Positions 1 to 5,267 of a stretch of 9,910 nt of DNA are shown one piece after another. Location: the NCBI GenBank assembly GCA_934130705.1, contig CAKOYL010000028.1, forward strand, positions 1 to 9,910. Direction: 5' to 3'. How positions within the stretch are numbered: the stretch's first letter is position 1; each line of letters opens with the position of its first letter. The DNA comes from an uncultured Clostridia bacterium. Lineage in GTDB: Bacteria; Bacillota_A; Clostridia; TANB77; CAG-508. The position numbers and the translations under genes are program-made. The notes beneath the pieces were generated by a model, which was given only the letters and a program-made list of their open reading frames with translations, was not told the origin of the DNA and did not search any database.

Positions 1-398
1 AGCAAATCTTGTGAACTTGGTCCAATTGCTAATGTTGTATAATGTGTTATTTCTGAAATTGTTGTTGTTGCAATTTTTGTTAAGTCTTCTATTTCATTTA
101 CTTTTGTTTCTAATTTGTCACTTATATATTTAATTTCTTCCATACTTATGTTGTCATCTTTTAATAGTTCGTCTACATAGTATCTATATCCTTTTTCTGA
201 TGGTATTCTTCCACTTGATGTATGTGTTTTTTCTAGATATCCTGCTTTTTCCAAATCTGCCATTTCATTTCTGATTGTTGCACTGCTATATTTGAAATCT
301 TCATTTTGGGTTAAAGCACTTGAGCTGACTGGTTCTGCTGTATTGATATATTCTTCTACTATGGCTTGTAATACTTTCTTTTTTCTATCGTCTAGCAT
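1..398 (-). CDS. hrcA: Heat-inducible transcription repressor HrcA, N-terminal part (runs off left edge)
   Basis: HrcA is the repressor that binds CIRCE operators and shuts off class I heat-shock genes (grpE, dnaK, groES/groEL) at normal temperature. The 132 codons visible begin MLDDRKKKVLQAIVEEYI and contain the family's N-terminal winged helix: the recognition-helix stretch SSATIRNEMADLE at residues 38-50 and the wing segment HTSSGRIPSEKGYRYYVD at 59-76. The ATG at 396-398 is preceded by AGAGGTGA at good spacing. A full HrcA is about 340 residues, so roughly the last 200 lie left of the window. Gene order in Firmicutes suggests grpE, dnaK and dnaJ follow to the left (inference). The CIRCE site immediately upstream supports both identity and autoregulation. 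Confidence 0.96.
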   Translation of the reverse strand, partial: MLDDRKKKVLQAIVEEYINTAEPVSSSALTQNEDFKYSSATIRNEMADLEKAGYLEKTHTSSGRIPSEKGYRYYVDELLKDDNISMEEIKYISDKLETKVNEIEDLTKIATTTISEITHYTTLAIGPSSQDL

Positions 399-411
399 TT
401 TCTCACCTCTT

Positions 412-438
412 TTAGCACTCTTTTAGTTTGATTGCTAA
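412..438. promoter_or_regulatory. CIRCE operator, proximal copy (HrcA binding site)
   Basis: The sequence is TTAGCACTC, nine bases, then GATTGCTAA. The known CIRCE consensus is TTAGCACTC-N9-GAGTGCTAA, so only one base differs. It sits between the hrcA promoter and the hrcA ribosome binding site, 14 bases before the start codon and next to the expected transcription start, the classic place for HrcA autorepression. Confidence 0.95.
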
Positions 439-449
439 TCTTTATATAT

Positions 450-476
450 ATTATATCCTTTTTTAGCACTTGTCAA
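450..476 (-). promoter_or_regulatory. hrcA promoter (sigma-A type)
   Basis: Read on the minus strand, TTGACA (471-476) is followed by TATAAT (450-455). Both hexamers match consensus exactly, but the spacer is only 15 bases. TAATAT at 448-453 gives a 17-base spacer and may be the element used. The -35 lies inside the distal CIRCE-like site, and the proximal CIRCE lies just past the expected start of transcription. Confidence 0.75.
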
Positions 477-489
477 TACATTCTGCTAA
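463..489. promoter_or_regulatory. Second, degenerate CIRCE-like operator
   Basis: The outer arms TTAGCA and TGCTAA are intact with exactly the CIRCE geometry: TTAGCACTT, nine bases, TTCTGCTAA. The inner three bases of each arm have drifted; one mismatch is on the left and three on the right. The site covers the -35 element of the hrcA promoter, so the promoter is bracketed by two HrcA sites. The arm identity and exact spacing make chance unlikely, but binding strength is uncertain. Confidence 0.7.
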
Positions 490-510
490 TTTTTTTGTGA
501 ATTTTTTGTG
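488..510. repeat. Short tandem direct repeat, T-rich
   Basis: AATTTTTTTGTG (488-499) is followed at once by AATTTTTTGTG (500-510), differing by one T. It sits between the two divergent promoters. It may be only a low-complexity duplication; no role is evident. Confidence 0.4.
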
Positions 511-526
511 AATAGCAATTTTTTTC

Positions 527-555
527 TTCTAAACTTAATATTTTTATGTTATAAT
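527..555 (+). promoter_or_regulatory. Probable promoter of the 589-816 gene
   Basis: A perfect TATAAT lies at 550-555, 33 bases before the start codon at 589. The -35 position (527-532, TTCTAA) matches consensus poorly, so this is a -10-driven call. Confidence 0.45.
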
Positions 556-588
556 AATAATAGAGTATTTAATAAGGAGGATTGCAAC

Positions 589-816
589 ATGAAAATTTTA
601 AACTATTATGATATCAAAATTGAACCTTCTAAGTTACAAGCACAGGATTACATAGTGCTTAGCCGGAAAAAATTTTTTTGGCAAAAATCCAAAACTTTAG
701 CCATAATAACCATCCTTCCTTGCAGTGCTTATTCTATACTAGCACTAGAGCCATTGTCTCCAAAAACATTACAGTATGTTATAGACAAAGCTAGGAAAAT
801 GGCTAACATTAACTAA
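589..816 (+). CDS. Small protein of unknown function, 75 aa
   Basis: I do not recognise this protein. The start at 589 is chosen because AAGGAGG (574-580) sits eight bases before it; an in-frame ATG at 508 lies upstream of the promoter and has no ribosome binding site. The product starts MKILNYYDIKIEPSKL, is basic in the middle (RKKFFWQKSK, residues 26-35) and then has a moderately hydrophobic stretch (about residues 37-54) that is too weak to call a membrane helix with confidence. There is no Cys-pair, signal peptide or known motif. It stands alone, divergent from hrcA, with its own -10 element and a terminator 17 bases after the stop. That complete gene architecture is the main reason to believe it is real. 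Confidence 0.7.
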   Translation: MKILNYYDIKIEPSKLQAQDYIVLSRKKFFWQKSKTLAIITILPCSAYSILALEPLSPKTLQYVIDKARKMANIN

Positions 817-832
817 AAATTTTTCAAAAGTA

Positions 833-860
833 AAAAAATCCAACACTAGTTGGATTTTTT
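833..860. terminator. Bidirectional rho-independent terminator
   Basis: ATCCAAC, a four-base ACTA loop and GTTGGAT form a seven-pair stem (838-855), flanked by A-runs on the left and T-runs on the right that can extend it to 833-860. It lies between two convergent stop codons (816 and 862) and has a T-run in both directions, so it can end both transcripts. Confidence 0.9.
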
Positions 861-861
861 G

Positions 862-1227
862 CTATCTTTCATAATCATCTTCTTTATTTTGTACTTTCAT
901 TTTTCTTAAATCTACTACAAGTTTAGATTCTTCTCTCTTTTCTTGTAAATTAGAATTACTTAATGTATTTTTTTCATAATTTCCAATACCATTTATAATT
1001 TGAGCTTTTTTATCTAAGTTTAATTTTCTTCTTATACTTGCAGATTTTAATGTCCCTTCTCTTTCTTCTAATAGTCCGTTTTCAATTAATGCATCTATTA
1101 TATCCAATGAAATACCCGTTTTTGCACTAACTAAATATTTTGGTTGATTTGGAAATAATGTTATATAATTTTTTATCTTTTTTAATTCTTTTCCATATTC
1201 GTTTATTTCTTCCATTTTTTCTGTCAT
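862..1227 (-). CDS. Small helix-turn-helix-like protein, unknown role, up to 121 aa
   Basis: I do not recognise this as a named family. Residues 16-53 (KIKNYITLFPNQPK, then SAKTGISLDIIDALIENGLL) read like a compact helix-turn-helix. The pattern resembles the C-terminal segment of flagellar-operon protein YvyF, where a 'Tyr-Ile...Pro' helix leads into 'TGI...I..LI..G.L'; this is resemblance by eye only. The rest (about 60-121) is charged, rich in Lys, Glu and Asn, and probably disordered. The start is uncertain. ATG at 1225-1227 directly abuts GAAAGGA, which is too close, while ATG at 1213-1215 (117 aa) lies 12 bases from it. The gene has its own strong promoter and a leader with features described separately. 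A role as a small DNA-binding or adaptor protein is inference. Confidence 0.75.
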   Translation of the reverse strand: MTEKMEEINEYGKELKKIKNYITLFPNQPKYLVSAKTGISLDIIDALIENGLLEEREGTLKSASIRRKLNLDKKAQIINGIGNYEKNTLSNSNLQEKREESKLVVDLRKMKVQNKEDDYER

Positions 1228-1254
1228 TCCTTTCTTTCAAGGCACAAAATTTGA

Positions 1255-1287
1255 TTAAAAATATTGTATTTTACAATTATTTTTCAA
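1255..1287 (-). CDS. Possible 10-codon leader peptide (TTG start) in the leader of the 862-1227 gene
   Basis: A perfect AAGGAGG lies in the leader (1292-1298), yet the next annotated start is some 65 bases further on. Immediately after it a TTG (1285-1287) opens a ten-codon frame, MKNNCKIQYF then TAA (1255-1257), if TTG is read as Met. The spacing from GGAGG to TTG is about five bases. The case rests on this unusually strong orphan ribosome binding site; the peptide itself matches nothing I know, so confidence is low. Confidence 0.3.
   Translation of the reverse strand: MKNNCKIQYF
1263..1277 (-). promoter_or_regulatory. Perfect inverted repeat in the leader (possible attenuator or operator)
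   Basis: ATTGTA-AAA-TACAAT on the minus strand is a perfect six-pair inverted repeat inside the possible leader-peptide frame, followed by five T residues. It is AT-rich, so a weak hairpin, but its overlap with a putative leader ORF fits attenuation, or it could be a protein-binding site. Confidence 0.35.
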
Positions 1288-1314
1288 ACTTCCTCCTTGT
1301 AATTTATCCATACT

Positions 1315-1343
1315 ATAATACAAACTTTTTTTATAATTGTCAA
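1315..1343 (-). promoter_or_regulatory. Strong promoter for the 862-1227 gene
   Basis: On the minus strand TTGACA (1338-1343), a 17-base spacer and TATTAT (1315-1320) give a near-consensus sigma-A promoter. It begins right after the stop codon of the upstream antiporter gene, so the small gene is transcribed independently. The predicted start near 1308 leaves an 80-base leader. Confidence 0.85.
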
Positions 1344-1350
1344 CAGTAAT

Positions 1351-2190
1351 TTATAAAATGCTTGATATTAGTATTCCTATTGTTTGTATTGCAAATAAAT
1401 TTAAAATATTAGATGTTAATAAATTATTTGTTGCTTCTACAATTCCCAGCATATCGTCTTCTTGTTTTTTATAATGTTTTTGAGATTCAAAGAATGTCAT
1501 TAATTCTGGTATACTTGTTGTAAAACCTAATAATATTCCGATAATAGCTTCTGATATATTAAATAATTTGCATAAATTCTCTAGAGTATTTCCTAATTTT
1601 TCACCTATAAAATATAGTAATACTCCTGTTATTATCAAGTATATTATATATTTTATTGTTTGAAATCTATTCTTACTTGCCTCTTCCTCTTCTTTTTCTA
1701 TTTCATAATCTATTTTTTGATCTTCTTGTTTTAAATACATTTTATGAACTTTATCATTTATTATTCTAAATAGTATATATAAAATTATGAAAATTGGTAC
1801 AATTACTAAACTTAATTCAACTTTTAATTTTAGTAAAATTATTGGTATTATAATTGTAAAAATTACTAATATTATATCTGTTATTATTGCTTTATTTTTT
1901 ATTTTATCAAAATTTTTATTTAGTGCTATTGCTCCTATATATTGAATAAGATTTATTACATTTGAACTTATTATATTATATACACTAGCTCCTGATAGTC
2001 CTCTTATACTTGATGTGGTTATTGTTAAAAGTTCTGGAATTGATGTTGCATATCCAGCTATATTTCCTACTGTTTTAGGTTTCAATTTTAAACTTTCAGC
2101 TAATTTTCTTAGCGTTGTTACTAAAACATATTTTGATATTATAACAATAAAAATAGAGTAAATTATAAATTTGATTATTTCGATTAACAT
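1351..2190 (-). CDS. CaCA-superfamily sodium/calcium exchanger-like membrane protein
   Basis: This is an integral membrane protein of 279 aa resembling the Ca2+:cation antiporter (NCX/YrbG) group, which exchanges Ca2+ for Na+ or H+. Two inverted alpha repeats are visible: GYATSIPEL (46-54) followed by NIISSNVINL (72-81), and GFTTSIPEL (222-230) followed by TNNLLTSNILNL (254-265). The family's key Glu in each PEL is kept, and so are the second-half SN motifs. Usual 'GTS.PE' and 'GN..GSN' glycines are changed (YATS, FTTS; ISSN, LTSN), so ion choice or even activity is uncertain. A charged cytoplasmic loop lies between the repeats (154-172, with EKEEEEA). The protein is somewhat shorter than the usual 310-350 residues. 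AAGGAG lies seven bases before the ATG. It follows the two exported-protein genes without a clear terminator. Confidence 0.8.
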   Translation of the reverse strand: MLIEIIKFIIYSIFIVIISKYVLVTTLRKLAESLKLKPKTVGNIAGYATSIPELLTITTSSIRGLSGASVYNIISSNVINLIQYIGAIALNKNFDKIKNKAIITDIILVIFTIIIPIILLKLKVELSLVIVPIFIILYILFRIINDKVHKMYLKQEDQKIDYEIEKEEEEASKNRFQTIKYIIYLIITGVLLYFIGEKLGNTLENLCKLFNISEAIIGILLGFTTSIPELMTFFESQKHYKKQEDDMLGIVEATNNLLTSNILNLFAIQTIGILISSIL

Positions 2191-2208
2191 ATTTTTCTCC
2201 TTTTTATA

Positions 2209-2237
2209 ATTTTACCCTATTTTTTGTTTTTTATTAA
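2209..2237 (-). promoter_or_regulatory. Weak candidate promoter for the antiporter-like gene
   Basis: On the minus strand TTAATA (2232-2237), 17 bases and TAAAAT (2209-2214) precede the gene. The match is modest in a very AT-rich stretch, so co-transcription with the upstream genes is equally possible. Confidence 0.3.
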
Positions 2238-2240
2238 TTT

Positions 2241-2333
2241 TTATAAGCCTTGGCCTACTACTACAACGGCTCTTGTTCTGAATGAAAACGGATAATAATT
2301 ACCACTCCAATCTGACCCGTCCCCATTTTGGAA
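2241..2333 (-). pseudogene. Out-of-frame C-terminal segment of the secreted protein
   Basis: In the frame shifted by +1 from the 2299-2964 gene, translation from 2333 gives FQNGDGSDWSGN, YYPFSFRTRA and VVVVGQGL, then TAA at 2241-2243. This has the character of the family's normal C-terminus (Gly/Ser/Asp-rich loops, then F.FR.RAVVV). It overlaps the end of the annotated frame and continues 58 bases past its stop. The switch point is near GAGTTTCCAAAATGGGGAC on the minus strand (2319-2337). It could be a real mutation, a homopolymer sequencing error, or a +1 slip on TTT-C. Confidence 0.65.
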
Positions 2334-2964
2334 ACTCTTTAGCATAACCATAATATGAAAATATACCGCCAGATGAAGCTCTAGTAACAACACTAGCATT
2401 TACTTCATGGTCGGAGGTATCTTTACAATCTAACCAACTCATTCCAGTGCTTCCATGCCATCCTTTAGTTTCTTCAACCGCATCTCCTCTTTTGGCAACA
2501 TAGCTAGTAGTATATAAATTTTTATATCTTGAATCCGCATTTTGATATATTGCACTAGGAGATATAGTTCCTGCCGAAACCAATTCTGAATTTAGATTTA
2601 TAACAACTCCTGTACTATTCCCAGTAGTAGTTCCACCATTCTCTATTTTTGCTGGGTTTCCATATGGTGATGCACTTAAAATTGCCATTGCTCCATATTC
2701 TGTATTTAATTCCATATGTGAGTCAAAATTATTAGAATCTCCACTATCTAACAATGTTGTCCCATCAATATTTGCATTTAATCCAAAAGTTCCACCTAAT
2801 GATTCCATTTTTCTTATTTTAATTAACCAATTTTCTATATTATATGTTGCCGAAGTTCCTCCATTGCTTTGTAATGCAGCTTTACTTTCTAACGGATTTA
2901 TAAAAAATATTGATAAACAAATTATGAATATCGTTATTATAATTTTATTCTTTTTTATATCCAT
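2299..2964 (-). CDS. Secreted protein with signal peptide; C-terminus frameshifted
   Basis: The 221-aa product has a Sec signal peptide: basic MDIKKNK, a hydrophobic core (8-22) and a likely cleavage at SKA|A near residue 29. The mature part has NWLIKIRKMESLGG (45-58), DSHMELNTEYGAMAILSAS (81-99) and a Gly/Ser-rich tail. From memory these match a family of exported proteins common in gut Firmicutes, whose second half recalls the formylglycine-generating/C-type-lectin-like fold and ends in a motif like RAVVV.GAGL. Here the annotated frame instead ends FPKWGRVRLEW. The expected ending lies in the +1 frame (2241-2330); one lost base near 2331-2334 would join them into a 240-aa protein. AAGGAGG precedes the ATG, 10 bases after the stop of the upstream gene, so the two form an operon. 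Function is unknown. Confidence 0.75.
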   Translation of the reverse strand: MDIKKNKIIITIFIICLSIFFINPLESKAALQSNGGTSATYNIENWLIKIRKMESLGGTFGLNANIDGTTLLDSGDSNNFDSHMELNTEYGAMAILSASPYGNPAKIENGGTTTGNSTGVVINLNSELVSAGTISPSAIYQNADSRYKNLYTTSYVAKRGDAVEETKGWHGSTGMSWLDCKDTSDHEVNASVVTRASSGGIFSYYGYAKEFPKWGRVRLEW

Positions 2965-2975
2965 CTCTTTCCTCC

Positions 2976-5090
2976 TTATTCACTCAACTGATACTTACTT
3001 ATCCAATACCCTGTTAATTCTTTGCCACCAAATGTAAATGCTTCTGGTATTTGATATCCAGTACTTGTTTCAGTACTTGTACCAGTAATAAATTTTACTT
3101 CTGTCCTTCTATTTTGTTTATTTACATTATCTCTATCTGATAATATCATATACTCATATCTTGGTATCCAAACCATAAATGTTTCTGTTCCGTTTGCTGT
3201 TGTTACAATATTTGCCCACTTACTATTACTATAATCATACCAATCACTTGGTGCACCTTCTGATAATGTTCTTCTTTCTTTTTCTGTTCCGTCATCATTA
3301 TATCTAACATAATATGTTGTATTTTTGTCAAATGCTGATATATCAGGTTCATTTGCAATTTTAGTTGTAACTTTATTTGTAATAGCTCCTATATACGCAT
3401 CTGTTGTACTATTTCTTATTATAATGTTAATTGTATATTCTTTATTTAACTCTAATCCGTCATATTTATAATACTCATTTGTATCATTTCCAGTATGCTT
3501 CAATTCCCCATTTAAATAATATTCTATTTTTAATTCAGTATTTGCTTTTTTAGCCTCATCTACTAAAGTTCCTTGTATTTCTTTGATGTTAATATACGTA
3601 TCTCCTGCTGTCATTTCCACTTTTAATTTTTCATTACTTTCTTCTGATGATATTTGATATTTACTCATCCAATATCCTGTCAATTCTTTTCCATTAAATG
3701 TAAATGCCTCTGGTATTTGATATCCTGTAGTTGTATCCGTTCCTGTTCCAGTTATAAATTTTACACTACTTCTTTGACTTGTGCTATTTAATTTGTATTG
3801 ATATCTTGGTATCCATACTAAATATGTTTCTATTCCATTATTTCTTGATACAATATTAGCCCATTTTGAATATGTGTAATTATACCATCCATCTGGTGGA
3901 TCTTGACTTATTGGTATTTCATTATGTTCATTTCCATTTTCATCCCAATAAACATAAAATGTTGTATCTTTATCAAATCCGTCTAATTCCGGTTTATTAA
4001 CCTCTATAGTTTCAAGTTCTTTTGTCATACTTCCTATTATTGCACCATCTGCATCTAATGCAGTAATATTAATTATTTTTACATCTGTTCCAACATTTGC
4101 AAACTGATAGTCTGCAGCACTTTCTGATTCATTAACTATTTTTCCATTAATTGCATACGTATATTTTGCTATATTTTTTGTTGTACTTGTTTTTAAATTT
4201 GTTGCATTTAAACTATTTTCACTAGTTGATAAATAATAATCAATTATATAGCTACTTCCTAATTCTGATAATTGATATTTACTCATCCAATACCCAGGTA
4301 TTCTTGTTATTCCAAACATAAATGCTTCTGGTACTTGATATCCCTGTTCTTTTAATTCACTCCATTCTGTTTTTTCACCAGTTTCCGGATTTATATATTC
4401 ATTATAAACATTTATAAATTTTACATCTGATCTTTGATTTTGGCTATCTAATTTATAAGCATATCGTGGAATCCAAACTAGATAACTATCTAAACCTTCA
4501 TTTTCTACATAAATATTAGCCCATTTTTGTTCTTTATAATTATACCAATTTTGTGGTTCCTCATCTGTTATCCAATTACCTGGTACTAATGTTCCTGAAT
4601 CATTCATATATAAATATCTAGTCTTATTTTTGACAAATCCTTCTGTTAAATCTGGTTCATACACATAGATACCATCATCTAATTTATAATTTCCTTGAAT
4701 TCTTGGTATTTCATAATTTATCGTAAAATCTTTTGTTTGTCCGTTTCTATATTCTACCGCAAATTTGTAACTATTGCCATCTTTCATTTTATAGTCTATT
4801 GCAATTTCTGCCTTTCCATTAGCTTTTACTGTTAGTGGTGTTTTCCCATCTTCTGTATTATATGTTAATTTTTTTATTCCATTTTCATTCTGAAATTTAA
4901 TTAATACTTGTCCTATTTCATTTTCATCATCAACACTACAAGTCTCCCAAGAAATATCTTTTAGTTGTTTTCCCTTGGTTAATCTTGTTATTATTCTATT
5001 GATTGCTCCAGTTTGACTTAATATTCCTAGTATAATAAGAAGTATTAATATTCCTAAAATCATGATATATTTCTTTTTTAACTTTTTCAT
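2976..5090 (-). CDS. Membrane-anchored exported repeat protein (three WANI/VWIPRY/GYWMSKYQ modules)
   Basis: The 704-aa product begins with a basic patch and a hydrophobic helix (about 9-24) with no clear signal-peptidase site, so it is probably anchored in the membrane with the bulk outside. After a beta-rich domain (about 45-130) come three copies of a module at about 149-276, 369-481 and 584-704. Each runs 'Y..Y..DGT/NGN...', 'WY.Y....WANI', 'VWIPRY.Y.L', 'VKFI', 'GYQ.PEAF.F', 'GYWMSKYQ'. Two Ig- or fibronectin-III-like spacers (about 277-368 and 482-583) separate them. The VWIPRY/GYW.SKYQ signature occurs, from memory, in exported and prophage-linked proteins of gut Firmicutes as the first half of a formylglycine-generating-like domain. 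The last copy ends the protein (KYQLSE), and the next gene encodes the type of sequence that usually follows. AAGGAG lies seven bases before the ATG. Function is unknown; a surface binding or adhesion role is inference. Confidence 0.82.
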   Translation of the reverse strand: MKKLKKKYIMILGILILLIILGILSQTGAINRIITRLTKGKQLKDISWETCSVDDENEIGQVLIKFQNENGIKKLTYNTEDGKTPLTVKANGKAEIAIDYKMKDGNSYKFAVEYRNGQTKDFTINYEIPRIQGNYKLDDGIYVYEPDLTEGFVKNKTRYLYMNDSGTLVPGNWITDEEPQNWYNYKEQKWANIYVENEGLDSYLVWIPRYAYKLDSQNQRSDVKFINVYNEYINPETGEKTEWSELKEQGYQVPEAFMFGITRIPGYWMSKYQLSELGSSYIIDYYLSTSENSLNATNLKTSTTKNIAKYTYAINGKIVNESESAADYQFANVGTDVKIINITALDADGAIIGSMTKELETIEVNKPELDGFDKDTTFYVYWDENGNEHNEIPISQDPPDGWYNYTYSKWANIVSRNNGIETYLVWIPRYQYKLNSTSQRSSVKFITGTGTDTTTGYQIPEAFTFNGKELTGYWMSKYQISSEESNEKLKVEMTAGDTYINIKEIQGTLVDEAKKANTELKIEYYLNGELKHTGNDTNEYYKYDGLELNKEYTINIIIRNSTTDAYIGAITNKVTTKIANEPDISAFDKNTTYYVRYNDDGTEKERRTLSEGAPSDWYDYSNSKWANIVTTANGTETFMVWIPRYEYMILSDRDNVNKQNRRTEVKFITGTSTETSTGYQIPEAFTFGGKELTGYWISKYQLSE
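2979..3341 (-). repeat. Protein module repeat 3 (residues 584-704, C-terminal)
   Basis: This copy ends exactly at the stop codon (GYWISKYQLSE). Its VKFITGTSTETSTGYQIPEAF segment is very close to copy 2 in both protein and DNA, which suggests recent duplication of one unit. Confidence 0.82.
3648..3986 (-). repeat. Protein module repeat 2 (residues 369-481)
   Basis: This copy shares WANI, YLVWIPRYQYKL, SSVKFITGTGT, TTGYQIPEAFTF and KELTGYWMSKYQ with copy 3, the closest pair of the three. Confidence 0.82.
4263..4646 (-). repeat. Protein module repeat 1 (residues 149-276)
   Basis: This is the first and most diverged copy of the module. It carries an insertion (residues 228-248, around NPETGEKTEW) between VKFI and GYQVPEAF that copies 2 and 3 lack. 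Confidence 0.8.
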
Positions 5091-5108
5091 TTAATTCTCC
5101 TTGAAAGA

Positions 5109-5137
5109 ATTTTATCATAACAAAAATTTAAATACAA
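5109..5137 (-). promoter_or_regulatory. Probable promoter of the exported-protein operon
   Basis: On the minus strand TTGTAT (5132-5137), 17 bases and TAAAAT (5109-5114) precede the 2976-5090 gene. An overlapping extended -10, TG-T-TATGAT (5114-5119), is an alternative. Either choice leaves a very short leader before AAGGAG (5097-5102). Confidence 0.5.
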
Positions 5138-5199
5138 CTATTAATTTTAAATTTTTATTAATTATTCACACACATTTTTTCCATATTTTTTCCAATTTA

Positions 5200-5228
5200 T
5201 TGATATTTATGTAAAAATATTATATAAT
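5200..5228 (+). promoter_or_regulatory. serS-engB promoter
   Basis: TTGATA (5200-5205), a 17-base spacer and TATAAT (5223-5228) form a near-consensus sigma-A promoter. The expected start near 5235 gives a leader of only about 33 bases, too short for a T-box riboswitch, and it leaves the in-frame ATG at 5241 without a ribosome binding site. Confidence 0.88.
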
Positions 5229-5267
5229 ATCCATATTATAATGAAAAAATCAAATTGGAGGCCAAAG

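Noticed and set aside
508..588. Longer start for the 589-816 gene
   Set aside because: The region contains the TATAAT promoter element at 550-555 and no ribosome binding site before 508.
1140..1349. Plus-strand open frame opposite the 862-1227 gene and its leader
   Set aside because: It overlaps a better-supported minus-strand gene, promoter and leader, has biased low-complexity Phe/Leu content and no ribosome binding site.
2979..4646. CRISPR-like or insertion-element repeats
   Set aside because: The repeats are long coding modules in one frame with diverged spacers, not short identical direct repeats, and no transposase is present.
5241..5267. Upstream in-frame ATG extending SerRS by nine residues
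   Set aside because: It lies only a few bases after the predicted transcription start and has no ribosome binding site, while GGAGG precedes 5268 and the family starts MIDIKFLREN.
5229..5267. T-box leader ahead of serS
   Set aside because: Only about 33 bases separate the expected transcript start from the start codon, with no specifier stem or anti-terminator.
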